Shown here in pieces: positions 44,317 to 53,508 of a DNA stretch of 64,000 bases. A model generated the notes under the pieces. The model saw nothing but the letters and a program-made list of their open reading frames with translations. It searched no databases and was not told the origin of the DNA. The position numbers and the translations under genes were made by a program. Position 1 is the stretch's first letter, and each line of letters begins with the position of its first letter. Source of the DNA: PGYR01 sp046290495 (GTDB taxonomy: Bacteria; Bacteroidota; Ignavibacteria; Kapaibacteriales; UBA2268); contig JBKAGT010000005.1 of assembly GCA_046290495.1 (NCBI GenBank), forward strand, positions 124,001 through 188,000. The letters run 5' to 3'.

Positions 44317-45480
44317 ATGAATTTTACTGTCAACTTAAATGAATTGCAAGAAGCTGTTAATAAAACTTTACCTGCAATCCCTCCAAAGTCAACATTACCA
44401 GTTTTAGAACATTTGAAATTTGAACTTTCAAACAACAAATTAGAAATAGTTTCAACTGATCAAGAGATTACAATTAAAACTGAAGTTCAAGTAGAAGACG
44501 CCACTGATGGAAAAATATTAGTGCCAGGTAGAAAGTTGAATGATATTTTGAAGGCGTTAGGTAAAACAGAAAAAATACTATTTAAAACAGATGAATCTAA
44601 TTATGAAATAGATATCGAAACTAGTTTTGGTACTTATAAAATGAAGGGCCTAAGCAACAATGAATATATTGAGTTACCTGAATTATTTGAGACAAATTCA
44701 GATGTAGAAAATAAACCTGCGGAAGAAGTAGCTACTATACCTCAAGCAGATGTAATAAGGTTAGCAGATAAAACTGCATTTGCGGTTTCTAATGATGATT
44801 TTAGACCAGCTATGACTGGGGTTTTATTCCAGTTTAGAAATACTTATCTTAATGCAGTCTCAACTGACAGTTATAGATTAGTAAAAGCTACGTATAATAC
44901 TGAACCAGGCCAATTACCTGATGAACTAGATATTATTATGCCTTCAAGAACAATGGATTTGTTAAAAAAAGCAGATAGTGATGTTGAGTTTTCATTTATA
45001 AAGAATAATGAAAAAGTTACTCATATAAGATTTAAAATTGGAAAAACAATATATATATCAAGAATAATAGATGAAAGATTCCCTCCATACGAATCTGTTA
45101 TCCCTACTAATAATAGTATTACTCTAACGGTGAATAAATCACAATTGCAATCTGCGATCAAACGTGTGGCAATTTTTGCAAATGATATTACTAAGCAGTT
45201 AAAAGTAAATATATCTGGTTCCGAAATGAAACTTACTGCACAAGATGTTGACTCTGGTACGAAAGCAGATGAGAATATAAGTTGTACACTTGAAGGTAAT
45301 GATGTAGAAATTGGCTTCAATTACAAATTTTTAGATGAAGCAATAGGTCATTTAAACTCTAATGATGATGATGAAGTTGTGTTTACTCTATCTGAGTCAA
45401 ATAAACCTGCATTGATTATGCCTGAAAAGGATTCGAAGGACTTACTTATGTTAATTATGCCTGTGAGACTAAATAATTAA
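44317..45480 (+). CDS. dnaN: DNA polymerase III subunit beta (sliding clamp)
   Basis: Ring-shaped clamp that tethers the replicative polymerase and many repair factors. The 387-residue protein has three similar domains; marks include MNFTVNLNELQEAVNKTLPAIPPKSTLPVLEHL, ILVPGRKLNDILKALG, FAVSNDDFRPAMTGVLF, SRIIDERFPPYESVIP and the end LLMLIMPVRL. It has no dnaA upstream, unlike the common dnaA-dnaN order; psd faces it instead. A strong terminator follows it before recF. TATATTTG at 44233 is a possible -7 element without a clear -33. Confidence 0.98.
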   Translation: MNFTVNLNELQEAVNKTLPAIPPKSTLPVLEHLKFELSNNKLEIVSTDQEITIKTEVQVEDATDGKILVPGRKLNDILKALGKTEKILFKTDESNYEIDIETSFGTYKMKGLSNNEYIELPELFETNSDVENKPAEEVATIPQADVIRLADKTAFAVSNDDFRPAMTGVLFQFRNTYLNAVSTDSYRLVKATYNTEPGQLPDELDIIMPSRTMDLLKKADSDVEFSFIKNNEKVTHIRFKIGKTIYISRIIDERFPPYESVIPTNNSITLTVNKSQLQSAIKRVAIFANDITKQLKVNISGSEMKLTAQDVDSGTKADENISCTLEGNDVEIGFNYKFLDEAIGHLNSNDDDEVVFTLSESNKPALIMPEKDSKDLLMLIMPVRLNN

Positions 45481-45505
45481 TTTGTGCTAATTTTCAGAAT
45501 TTAAC

Positions 45506-45541
45506 AAAGGGTAGCTATATTAAATTAACTACCCTTTTTTT
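45506..45541 (+). terminator. Terminator after dnaN
   Basis: Stem AAAGGGTAG (45506-45514) and CTACCCTTT (45529-45537) with a 14-base loop, followed by a run of T. It separates dnaN from recF, which begins 10 bases later, so recF may depend on readthrough or on its own start. Confidence 0.8.
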
Positions 45542-45550
45542 GTATTAAAT

Positions 45551-46684
45551 ATGAAAGTAAAAAATTTAGAAATAAAGAATTTAAGAAATCACGATTATAG
45601 TAAGCTAAATTTTGCATCAAGTATAAATATATTTTTTGGATTAAATGGTGCAGGAAAAACTACAATACTTGAAGCAATTGCTATGTCTGCACTAACAAAA
45701 AGCTTTACTGTTTATAGTGATGATCATCTAATTAATTTCAATTCTGAAGATTTTGATATAAATATCGAATTGGAGAGAGATAGAGGCACTTGCTTCAGCC
45801 TTAAAACTACTAAAAACAAGAGAAGCAGAAAGAGGATAGTTAGCACGTTCCAAGATAATATGAAACCTAAAGAAGTAATTGGGCTCATACCAATTATAAT
45901 ATTATCACCGGATGCAAAAGATATTACATTTGGGTCTCCGGAAAATAGAAGGAAGTTTATTGACTCTACTATTTCGCAAATAAGTAATCTATATCTTGAA
46001 GATTTATATAGATATAACAAGGTATTAAAACAGAGAAATATACTTTTAAAAAAAATAATTGATTTACATGAGTTTGAAGATGGACAGCTGAGATTATGGA
46101 CTGATAAATTAATAGATATAGGTTCAAGAATAATTAAAAAACGGGCAATATTCATAAAAGAAATAAAACCAAAGTTTGAACATTATTATTCAATTATTTC
46201 AGACAATAGGGAAGACGTATCCTTAAAATATGAACCTAATGGTTTTAAAAAACATGATATTCATGAATTAGATATTGAAGATATCAAGCTAATATTACAT
46301 GAATACTCAAAACAAAAAAAAGAAACAGAATATAGAAGACAAACAACAATGTTTGGTCCTCACAAAGATGAATTAGAGTTATATATTAATGATCACATTG
46401 TTCGTGATACTGCTTCGCAAGGACAGCATAAGTCAGTTCTAATAAGCTTAAAATTGTCAGAATTCGACTATATTCGTGAGTCACATAATGAAATTCCTAT
46501 TGTTTTATTAGATGATATCTTTTCTGAGTTAGATGAGAAAAGAATTAAACTCGTCTTAAAAATAGTAAATGAAAATCTAGCGCAAGCATTTGTTACGATT
46601 ACAGAAGTTGATAAAATTAAAAGGATTCTTTTTGATACCCCAGAAGTAAAATACTTTGAAGTAAAAGAAGGAAAAATAAAATAA
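45551..46684 (+). CDS. recF: DNA replication/repair protein RecF
   Basis: An SMC-like ATPase that with RecO and RecR directs RecA to gaps. The 377-residue protein has the P-loop GLNGAGKTT (residues 30-38), PDAKDITFGSPENRRKFID, the signature SQGQHKSVLISLKL and Walker B IPIVLLDDIFSELDEKR. recO is also in the window. It begins 10 bases after the dnaN terminator and is followed within 5-14 bases by a DciA-like gene. Confidence 0.96.
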   Translation: MKVKNLEIKNLRNHDYSKLNFASSINIFFGLNGAGKTTILEAIAMSALTKSFTVYSDDHLINFNSEDFDINIELERDRGTCFSLKTTKNKRSRKRIVSTFQDNMKPKEVIGLIPIIILSPDAKDITFGSPENRRKFIDSTISQISNLYLEDLYRYNKVLKQRNILLKKIIDLHEFEDGQLRLWTDKLIDIGSRIIKKRAIFIKEIKPKFEHYYSIISDNREDVSLKYEPNGFKKHDIHELDIEDIKLILHEYSKQKKETEYRRQTTMFGPHKDELELYINDHIVRDTASQGQHKSVLISLKLSEFDYIRESHNEIPIVLLDDIFSELDEKRIKLVLKIVNENLAQAFVTITEVDKIKRILFDTPEVKYFEVKEGKIK

Positions 46685-46697
46685 GTTAGTGATAAAT

Positions 46698-46988
46698 ATG
46701 CCATTAAAAAGTGAACCTACAAAAATTGACAAAATCCTAAATAGGAATAAAAAACTCAATTTAAATGATAAAGTTATAGTTTCTGAACTAAGGAAGAATT
46801 CGTTTCAGATTATATCAACGAGTTTTTCTAAATCAGTAATAATTTATGATTTGAATGAAGGTGTTTTAAAATTAAAAGTTATCAATCCTATTTGGAAGAC
46901 AGAGTTACATTTGAGAAAAAATCAAATTGTTGAAAAATTCAACACTTATTTAGGTTCTAATATCATTAAAGACATTGTCTTACATTAA
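46698..46988 (+). CDS. DUF721/DciA-like protein
   Basis: A 96-residue protein with the DUF721 layout: a helical start (IDKILNRNKK) and a core of beta strands with the typical phrase VLKLKVINPIWKTELHLRKNQIVEKFNTYLG. Some DUF721 proteins (DciA) load the replicative helicase, and the usual place between recF and gyrB supports this. A GTG 9 bases upstream (46689) is another possible start; I chose ATG 46698. The gyrB promoter lies over its last codons. Confidence 0.78.
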   Translation: MPLKSEPTKIDKILNRNKKLNLNDKVIVSELRKNSFQIISTSFSKSVIIYDLNEGVLKLKVINPIWKTELHLRKNQIVEKFNTYLGSNIIKDIVLH

Positions 46989-47005
46989 AAAAATGCGTAT
47001 ATTTG
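46975..47005 (+). promoter_or_regulatory. gyrB promoter
   Basis: TTG (46975-46977), a 20-base spacer and TATATTTG (46998-47005). The predicted start near 47011 gives a leader of about 38 bases. The -33 element lies in the end of the DciA-like gene. Confidence 0.65.
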
Positions 47006-47048
47006 TATTAGCATAAAAGAGAAACAAAACAACTAAAGAGAACTATAA

Positions 47049-49037
47049 ATGACCGACAAAAAGAATACTCCCAAAGCGTATAGCGAAGACAGTATAAAGA
47101 TTTTAGAGGGGCTTGAAGCAGTCCGAAAAAGACCAGCCATGTATATTGGTGATGTTGGCGAAAGAGGACTTCATCATCTTATAAATGAAGTAGTAGATAA
47201 CTCAATCGATGAAGCATTAGCTGGCCATTGTGATAGAATAAAAGTTAAATTTCACAATGATGGATCATGTTCAGTAGAAGATAATGGTCGAGGTATACCT
47301 GTAGGAATTCATCCTCAGAAGAAGATACCTACATTGGAAGTAGTTTTATGTACACTTCATGCTGGTGGTAAGTTTGATAAAGATAGTTACAAAGTTTCAG
47401 GAGGTTTGCATGGTGTTGGTGTCTCTTGTGTGAATGCACTTTCATCTAAAACTATAGCTATTATCAAACGTGATGGTAAGATACATAGACAAGAATTTCA
47501 TGAAGGTGTTCCAGTAGCGCCTATCGAAGTAATTGGAGACACTAATGAAACTGGAACCTATATCCAGTTTTATCCAGATCCAACTATATTCAAAACAGTT
47601 GAATTCAAATTCACGAAGGCATCTGAAAGGTTAAGAGAACTCGCATTCTTGAATCCAACCATTTCTATAGATTACGAAGACGAAAGAGAAGATGGTGAAA
47701 AAGGGAAATTTCATTATGCTGGTGGTTTAATTGATTTTGTTAATTATATTGATGAAGATAATACACAACTAATGAAGCCAGCATTATTTACAGGTCAGGG
47801 AGAAGACGAGTCAGGTGGCGTAGTTGATGTAGAAGTTTGTTTTGCTTACAATGATAGTTACTCAGAAAATTTGTTGTCTTATGTTAACAACATTAACACT
47901 GTTGAAGGTGGAACACACGTTTCAGGGTTTCGATCTGCTTTAACTAGAACAATGAATAACTATGTTAACAATTCATATAAGAAGAATGTTAAGATAAATA
48001 TAACTGGTGATGATTTTAGAGAGGGTTTAACTGCAATTATTTCTGTTAAAGTACCAGAGCCACAATTCGAAGGGCAGACTAAAACTAAATTAGGAAATGG
48101 TGAAGTAGACGGAATTGTTAGGTCAGTTGTATATGAAAAATTAGGTTTATTCTTAGATGAAAATCCCTCTGCATCTAAAACAATAATTGCTAAGGCTGTA
48201 CAAGCTGCAGAAGCAAGATTGGCTGCGAGAAAATCAAGAGAGCTTGTAAGAAGAAAAGGTGTATTAGAAAGTAATGCGCTCCCTGGAAAATTAGCTGATT
48301 GTAGTATGAACACTCCTGAAGACTGTGAATTGTATTTAGTCGAGGGTGATTCTGCAGGTGGTTCTGCAAAACAAGGTAGAGATAGAAGATTCCAAGCTAT
48401 TTTGCCTCTTAAAGGTAAAATCCTGAATGTACACAAAGCAAAAGTTAATAAAGTTTTGGATAATGATGAGGTTAAAACGATTCTTACGGCTATAGGTGCT
48501 GGTTTTGGTGAAGATTTTGATCCTGAAAAATCACGTTATGGGAAAATAATATTAATGGCCGATGCTGATATTGATGGATCTCACATTAGAACTTTGTTAT
48601 TAACTTTATTCTTCAGATATATGAAAGAATTAATTATTAACGGAAACCTATATATTGCACAACCACCTTTGTTTAAGCTTAAAAAAGGTAAGAAAGAATA
48701 TTATGCTCATAGTGAAGATGAGAGAGATGAGATAATTGCCAAAATCTTAAAAGAAGCTAATATAAAAGTGAGTAAAGATGAGCTAAAATCTGCAGATGAT
48801 GGTTCTCAAAAGTTTCATGGTATTGCTTTATCTAGATTTAAAGGTTTGGGTGAGATGAACCCTGACCAGCTATGGGACACAACAATGAATCCTGAAACAA
48901 GAACACTGCTTCAAGTATCAATGGAAGATGCTGCACAATCTGCAAAAGTGTTTCAAACTTTGATGGGAGATAAAGTTGAACCAAGAAGAGAATTCATTGA
49001 AAAGAATGCAAAGTATGTCAAAAATCTTGATATTTAA
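47049..49037 (+). CDS. gyrB: DNA gyrase subunit B
   Basis: ATPase subunit of the type II topoisomerase that introduces negative supercoils. The 662-residue protein has the GHKL ATP site (HHLINEVVDNSIDEALAG, VEDNGRGIPVGIHP, GGLHGVGVSCVNALS) and the transducer with QTKTKLGNGEV. It has the TOPRIM domain (ELYLVEGDSAGGSAKQGRDR, IILMADADIDGSHIRTLLL) and the GyrB tail (RFKGLGEMNPDQLWDTTMNP). Its last codons overlap the start of the next gene by 23 bases. No quinolone- or coumarin-resistance change is claimed. Confidence 0.99.
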   Translation: MTDKKNTPKAYSEDSIKILEGLEAVRKRPAMYIGDVGERGLHHLINEVVDNSIDEALAGHCDRIKVKFHNDGSCSVEDNGRGIPVGIHPQKKIPTLEVVLCTLHAGGKFDKDSYKVSGGLHGVGVSCVNALSSKTIAIIKRDGKIHRQEFHEGVPVAPIEVIGDTNETGTYIQFYPDPTIFKTVEFKFTKASERLRELAFLNPTISIDYEDEREDGEKGKFHYAGGLIDFVNYIDEDNTQLMKPALFTGQGEDESGGVVDVEVCFAYNDSYSENLLSYVNNINTVEGGTHVSGFRSALTRTMNNYVNNSYKKNVKINITGDDFREGLTAIISVKVPEPQFEGQTKTKLGNGEVDGIVRSVVYEKLGLFLDENPSASKTIIAKAVQAAEARLAARKSRELVRRKGVLESNALPGKLADCSMNTPEDCELYLVEGDSAGGSAKQGRDRRFQAILPLKGKILNVHKAKVNKVLDNDEVKTILTAIGAGFGEDFDPEKSRYGKIILMADADIDGSHIRTLLLTLFFRYMKELIINGNLYIAQPPLFKLKKGKKEYYAHSEDERDEIIAKILKEANIKVSKDELKSADDGSQKFHGIALSRFKGLGEMNPDQLWDTTMNPETRTLLQVSMEDAAQSAKVFQTLMGDKVEPRREFIEKNAKYVKNLDI

Positions 49038-50367
49038 ATTTGCATTAGTATTTTTCCTGATTATCTTAATAGGATGTACAGCAAATGCTTCAGATTATTT
49101 AAAAAACCCTGATGAAATAATTAATCTATTCAAGTCTGGTAGTGTCACTGAAATATATTATCAGTTTGACACTACCATGCAAAAAAAACTCTCCCCTCCA
49201 AGACTTGAGCCAATCTGGTCTCAAATGGAAAGAAATTATGGTCCATTTGTTGAAATAGGAATTAAGGATACTATAAAAGATAACAAATCAATAATCATCA
49301 ATACTGATTTAATATTTAAAAATGGCATCATGAATATGATGCTAAGTTGGGACAAGAAATCAAAAAAAATCAATAATTTTTACTTAACAGAAGTAAAAAA
49401 AGGAGAGATAAAAAGACTTCAAAAAAAATTAGCTCCAGAGATAGATACAACTAAATTTTCTTCTGTAGATTTAGAAATTGAGGCCGATTATCCTTTATCT
49501 GCAGAAATTACATTCCCAGTTTTTCAAGAAGAGAACAAAGAAATTATTTTTATTTTAAATTCTGGATTTGGAAATAATTCTAAAGATCTAAAAATTGGAC
49601 CTAATCATATATTTAGAAATCTTGCATGGGGATTATCATCTTTAGGTTATACAGTATTAAGGTATGATAATTTATCATATAAACATAAGTCCAAATTAAA
49701 AAAGAATAATCCTAATTATACTATCTTTGATGAATTTATAAATCCATTAGAATCAACTATAGAAACAGTAAAAACAATTAGTAAGTATAATAACTATAAA
49801 GTGTATTTAGTTGGGTTTGCTGAAGCTGCTAGCATTATCACTTCATTTCATTCTGATAAAAAAATAGATGGTTTAGTGCTTTTGATGGGATCTCCAAATA
49901 AACCATATCTAGTTGAAATTGAAAGACTAAAAGAAATATTCAATTCAGATAGAATATTAACAGAACCTGAAAAACAACTTCTTAAAGAATCTAAGGTTAA
50001 AATAGATTACTTCGAGTCTTTAAGTAACAATGATAATGTTAGTATAGATTCTTTACCTTTAAATAAGAGTTATGAGTTTTTGAATTCGTTAGAAGATTTA
50101 GAGCCTCTTGAGAATCTTAAAAATACTGAAAAACCAGTTTTAATAATTAATTCTCAAAACGATTTTGAAGTCAACAAAAAAAATTATGAACTTTGGTTTA
50201 ATGAGTTGAACAATAAAGAAAATATAAAATTGGTTGAGTTAGAACATACTAGCCATATATTAACTGAAATAAATCATAAATCTACAATTAAAGATTATAG
50301 AAAAGAAGCTCCAATTTCATCCATAATTTTTGAAACTATTAACAAGTGGGTTAAAACTAATGAGTAG
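49015..50367 (+). CDS. Lipoprotein with DUF3887-like domain and an alpha/beta-hydrolase fold lacking the nucleophile
   Basis: A 450-residue protein. I start at ATG 49015 because it gives a lipoprotein signal (LVFFLIILIGC); the longer frame from 48976 would only add residues inside gyrB. Residues 30-125 resemble DUF3887 (LFKSGSVTEIYYQFDTTMQKKL, FLTEV). Residues 160-450 have the order of an alpha/beta hydrolase (FILNSGFGNN, ILRYDNLSY-like VLRYDNLSY, LVLLMGSPN, the acid region INSQNDFEV and His in HTSHILTE). The elbow that should read GxSxG is GFAEAA, with Ala269 in place of Ser, so I expect no hydrolase activity. It overlaps the response regulator start by 8 bases. Confidence 0.72.
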   Translation: MSKILIFKFALVFFLIILIGCTANASDYLKNPDEIINLFKSGSVTEIYYQFDTTMQKKLSPPRLEPIWSQMERNYGPFVEIGIKDTIKDNKSIIINTDLIFKNGIMNMMLSWDKKSKKINNFYLTEVKKGEIKRLQKKLAPEIDTTKFSSVDLEIEADYPLSAEITFPVFQEENKEIIFILNSGFGNNSKDLKIGPNHIFRNLAWGLSSLGYTVLRYDNLSYKHKSKLKKNNPNYTIFDEFINPLESTIETVKTISKYNNYKVYLVGFAEAASIITSFHSDKKIDGLVLLMGSPNKPYLVEIERLKEIFNSDRILTEPEKQLLKESKVKIDYFESLSNNDNVSIDSLPLNKSYEFLNSLEDLEPLENLKNTEKPVLIINSQNDFEVNKKNYELWFNELNNKENIKLVELEHTSHILTEINHKSTIKDYRKEAPISSIIFETINKWVKTNE

Positions 50368-51067
50368 TTTGATTAGAGATAAAAAATACAAAATAGCTGT
50401 TGTTGATGATGAACCAGATATTTTAGAGTTGGTATCTATACATCTGAAAAAAAACAACTATGATTTTGTTACTTTTGAGAATGCTAATGATTTTCTTGAA
50501 TATTTGAATAACAATGAAATTGACTTGTTGATTCTTGATCTTATGCTTCCAGATTTAGATGGATTTGAAGTTTGTAAGCATTTGAAATCTTCTGATAAAT
50601 TTTCATCAATTCCAGTAATAATGTTAACTGCAAGAAGTGATGAAATGGAAAAAGTTTTAGGACTTGAGTTAGGAGCTGATGATTATGTAACTAAGCCATT
50701 TTCATCAAGAGAGCTTATGGCTAGAGTAAAGGTTATATTAAAAAGGAACAAAAAAGTAGAAACTAAAAGTGAATATATAACTATAGGTGATGGGTTAAAA
50801 ATAGATTTAAATAAATATGAAGTATTAGTAGATGATAATGAACTATCATTAACTTCATCTGAGTTTAAAATACTAGAATTAATTTCTTCAAAGAAGGGAT
50901 GGGTTTACTCCAGAGAGCAAATACTAAACTACTTGGGTGTGATTGAAAAGGGGGTACTGGATAGAACTGTAGATGTTCATATTAAAAACTTAAGAGAAAA
51001 ACTTGGCACCTACGGTAAGTATATAAAGAATATTAGAGGTGTAGGGTATAAAATAGACGAATCGTAA
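50360..51067 (+). CDS. Response regulator, OmpR/PhoB family
   Basis: A 235-residue transcription factor. Receiver: AVVDDEPDILELV, phosphoacceptor Asp60 in LLILDLMLPDLDGF, Lys in YVTKPFSSRELMARV. The C-terminal winged helix has ELSLTSSEFKILELISSKKGWVYSREQIL and DRTVDVHIKNLREKLG ... IRGVGYKI, the OmpR/PhoB signature. The start chosen is ATG 50360, giving an 8-base overlap with the lipoprotein gene; a TTG at 50330 is less likely. The kinase follows one base later. By similarity this is PhoB-like, but phosphate sensing is not proven. Confidence 0.93.
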   Translation: MSSLIRDKKYKIAVVDDEPDILELVSIHLKKNNYDFVTFENANDFLEYLNNNEIDLLILDLMLPDLDGFEVCKHLKSSDKFSSIPVIMLTARSDEMEKVLGLELGADDYVTKPFSSRELMARVKVILKRNKKVETKSEYITIGDGLKIDLNKYEVLVDDNELSLTSSEFKILELISSKKGWVYSREQILNYLGVIEKGVLDRTVDVHIKNLREKLGTYGKYIKNIRGVGYKIDES

Positions 51068-51068
51068 A

Positions 51069-52790
51069 ATGAAAAAAATTTCCAGTAAAATATCACTTGG
51101 ATACTTAATAATAGTTTCTATACTTACGATTGTTATTATCTATATATCATATACAACGATAAAAAAACACTATATAAATAAACTTGTATCTGACCTATCT
51201 ACATATACAAATCTTATACAATCTGATTTAAACAGCTATGATATTGATTTAAGTTATAATGAAATTATAAGTAAGTATAATAATAATACTGAACTTAGAA
51301 TCACAATAATTGATACAAGCGGCATAGTTTTATACGATAATGAAAGTGACTATAAAACTATGGACAATCATAGGAACAGACCTGAAATTTTAGATTTGAA
51401 ATACAATTCTACTAGCAAATCTCAACGTTACTCAAATACTTTAGATTCTGAAATGCTGTATTTTGCGAAGAAAGTGGAAATACGAAATAAACCGTTAGTT
51501 ATTAGAACTAGCATATACATAAATGACATGTATTATCTATTGTTATCAGTTAGAAATGAAATTCTACAAATATCAATTATTGGATTTGTTATCTCATTTA
51601 TTGTAATCATTATATTCTTAAAAAATATATCGAATCCAATAAAAAAGCTTTCAATTGCTTCTAAGAAAGTAGCAAAAGGTGATTTCGATATAAAGTTGAA
51701 ACTAAAATCTAATGACGAATTAGGCACTTTGTCAAAGAATTTTAACTATATGACCAAGCAATTAAAGAAATTATTTAATAAAGTAAACTCACAGAAGGAG
51801 CAGCTTGATACACTTATTTCTGAAATTAGAGAAGGGTTGGTAGTACTTGATACTTCTGGTAAAATAAAATTGTGTAATGAAGCATTTTATAGAATGTTGG
51901 GAAGGAAAAACCTGATAGGGAAGAAATTAAAAGTTTTATTTGATGAGTCTGAAATACAAGAAATATTAGAGTATGTTATTGATTCTAAAGTTGGGATAAC
52001 AAAAGAAATAGAATATAGAGATAAAATATTTATATGTTCTTCAAGTTGGATTAATACAAGAAATGAAATAATAATTCTAATTCATGATATAACTGACATA
52101 AGAAATCTAGAAACTATTAAAAAAGATTTAATAATTAACGTATCACATGAACTTAGAACACCATTGACTGCGATTAAAGGTTTTTCTGAAACACTAGAAG
52201 AAGACCTAGAAAATTCCGAACACAAAAGATTTGCAAATATTATTTCTAATCACAGCAATAGATTAGTTAATATTGTTAATGATTTGATTCTATTATCAGA
52301 AACAGAAGAAAAAGAAAGCGATTTAGAATTTGAAAAAGTAAAAGTAAAAGATTTAGTTTCTAATGTTACTGATTTATTCGAACAAAAATGTAAGAATAAT
52401 GGGATTGATTTTCTTACAGAATTAAATAGTAATGATGAATTTATTGTAGTTGATAATTTCAAAATAGAGCAACTATTAATTAATTTAATTGATAATGCAC
52501 TAAAGTATACGGACAAAGGAGAAATACTTTTGAAAACATACCGAGAAAAGGAAAACCAAGTATTTGTTGTAAAAGATACTGGAGTAGGTATTTCAGAAGA
52601 AGAACAAAAAAGAATATTTGAAAGATTTTATACTGTTGATAAATCAAGATCAAGACAAGTTGGTGGAACTGGATTGGGACTATCGATTGTTAAACATATA
52701 ACTGCTGTTCACAATGGCACAATTAGTATAAACAGTAAGAAAGATGTAGGTACAGAATTTATTATTACAATTCCCGCGAATAGAAACTAA
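51069..52790 (+). CDS. Sensor histidine kinase, PhoR/VicK-like
   Basis: A 573-residue membrane kinase. Helix 1 is at about residues 8-28 and helix 2 at about 166-184, with an extracellular sensor of about 135 residues between them. A HAMP region follows (FLKNISNPIKKLS), then a PAS domain (about 250-345; GLVVLDTSGKIKLCNEAFYRML). HisKA carries the phosphate on His360 in INVSHELRTPLTAIKGFSE. The ATPase has the N box LINLIDNALKYTDKG, G1 KDTGVGIS, and G2 GGTGLGLSIVKHI. It is paired with the preceding regulator, 1 base away. The sensor signal is unknown. Confidence 0.94.
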   Translation: MKKISSKISLGYLIIVSILTIVIIYISYTTIKKHYINKLVSDLSTYTNLIQSDLNSYDIDLSYNEIISKYNNNTELRITIIDTSGIVLYDNESDYKTMDNHRNRPEILDLKYNSTSKSQRYSNTLDSEMLYFAKKVEIRNKPLVIRTSIYINDMYYLLLSVRNEILQISIIGFVISFIVIIIFLKNISNPIKKLSIASKKVAKGDFDIKLKLKSNDELGTLSKNFNYMTKQLKKLFNKVNSQKEQLDTLISEIREGLVVLDTSGKIKLCNEAFYRMLGRKNLIGKKLKVLFDESEIQEILEYVIDSKVGITKEIEYRDKIFICSSSWINTRNEIIILIHDITDIRNLETIKKDLIINVSHELRTPLTAIKGFSETLEEDLENSEHKRFANIISNHSNRLVNIVNDLILLSETEEKESDLEFEKVKVKDLVSNVTDLFEQKCKNNGIDFLTELNSNDEFIVVDNFKIEQLLINLIDNALKYTDKGEILLKTYREKENQVFVVKDTGVGISEEEQKRIFERFYTVDKSRSRQVGGTGLGLSIVKHITAVHNGTISINSKKDVGTEFIITIPANRN

Positions 52791-52830
52791 CAAGTAAGGA
52801 AATTTAAAATATTCTTATTAACTTCCTATT

Positions 52831-53454
52831 ATGGCAAGTATGAAAAAGAAAAAAAACAAATCTGAATCAAAACAAGAAGATTTTGAAGCAATAAGAAGAG
52901 TTCTCGAAGGAGACAACTCAGCTTATGAATTTTTGCAGAATAAATATAAAAATTTGATTTATTCTTTAGTAAAAAAAATGATTAAGAATGAAAGTGATGT
53001 TGACGATTTGGTTCAAGAGACTTTCATTAAAGCATACAAAGCTCTTGATAAATTCAAATTCAACTATTCTTTTTCTGCTTGGATATACAGAATTGCGTCC
53101 AATAACACTATTGACTTTCTAAGAAAAAGAAGATTTGATACATTCTCAATAGACAAACCACTTGGTAATTCTGATGAAGAACACTATTTCGAGATAGAAG
53201 ACAATACATATAGTCCAGATACAGACATATTACAAGAGCAAAAATCTCACATTATTAAGGCAGCAATCAATAATCTACCTGAAAATTACAGAGAAATTAT
53301 TGTTCTGAGACATGAGGAAGAATTAGACTATAAATCAATTGCAAAAAAATTAGATTTACCATTAGGGACTGTAAAAGCTCATTTGTTTAGAGCAAGAAAG
53401 CTATTATATGAAGAGCTTAAAGATAAATACAATCTTCTGAATAATATAAAATAA
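52831..53454 (+). CDS. ECF-type RNA polymerase sigma factor
   Basis: A 207-residue sigma-70 family factor with regions 2 and 4 only. Region 2: NKYKNLIYSLVKKMIKN, DVDDLVQETFIKAYKALDKF and FSAWIYRIASNNTIDFLRKRR. Region 4: LPENYREIIVLRHEEELDYKSIAKKLDLPLGTVKAHLFRARKLL. A 20-residue Lys-rich N-terminus precedes region 2. No anti-sigma gene is adjacent. It lies 41 bases after the histidine kinase gene, so both may be on one message. Confidence 0.92.
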   Translation: MASMKKKKNKSESKQEDFEAIRRVLEGDNSAYEFLQNKYKNLIYSLVKKMIKNESDVDDLVQETFIKAYKALDKFKFNYSFSAWIYRIASNNTIDFLRKRRFDTFSIDKPLGNSDEEHYFEIEDNTYSPDTDILQEQKSHIIKAAINNLPENYREIIVLRHEEELDYKSIAKKLDLPLGTVKAHLFRARKLLYEELKDKYNLLNNIK

Positions 53455-53508
53455 AACGGCATAAATCTTGCTGCTAATAGTTATTTATAATAATATTCGC
53501 AGCATAAT

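Noticed and set aside
48976..49014. Longer start for the pseudo-hydrolase lipoprotein
   Set aside because: It would add 13 polar residues inside gyrB before a clean lipoprotein signal that begins at 49015.
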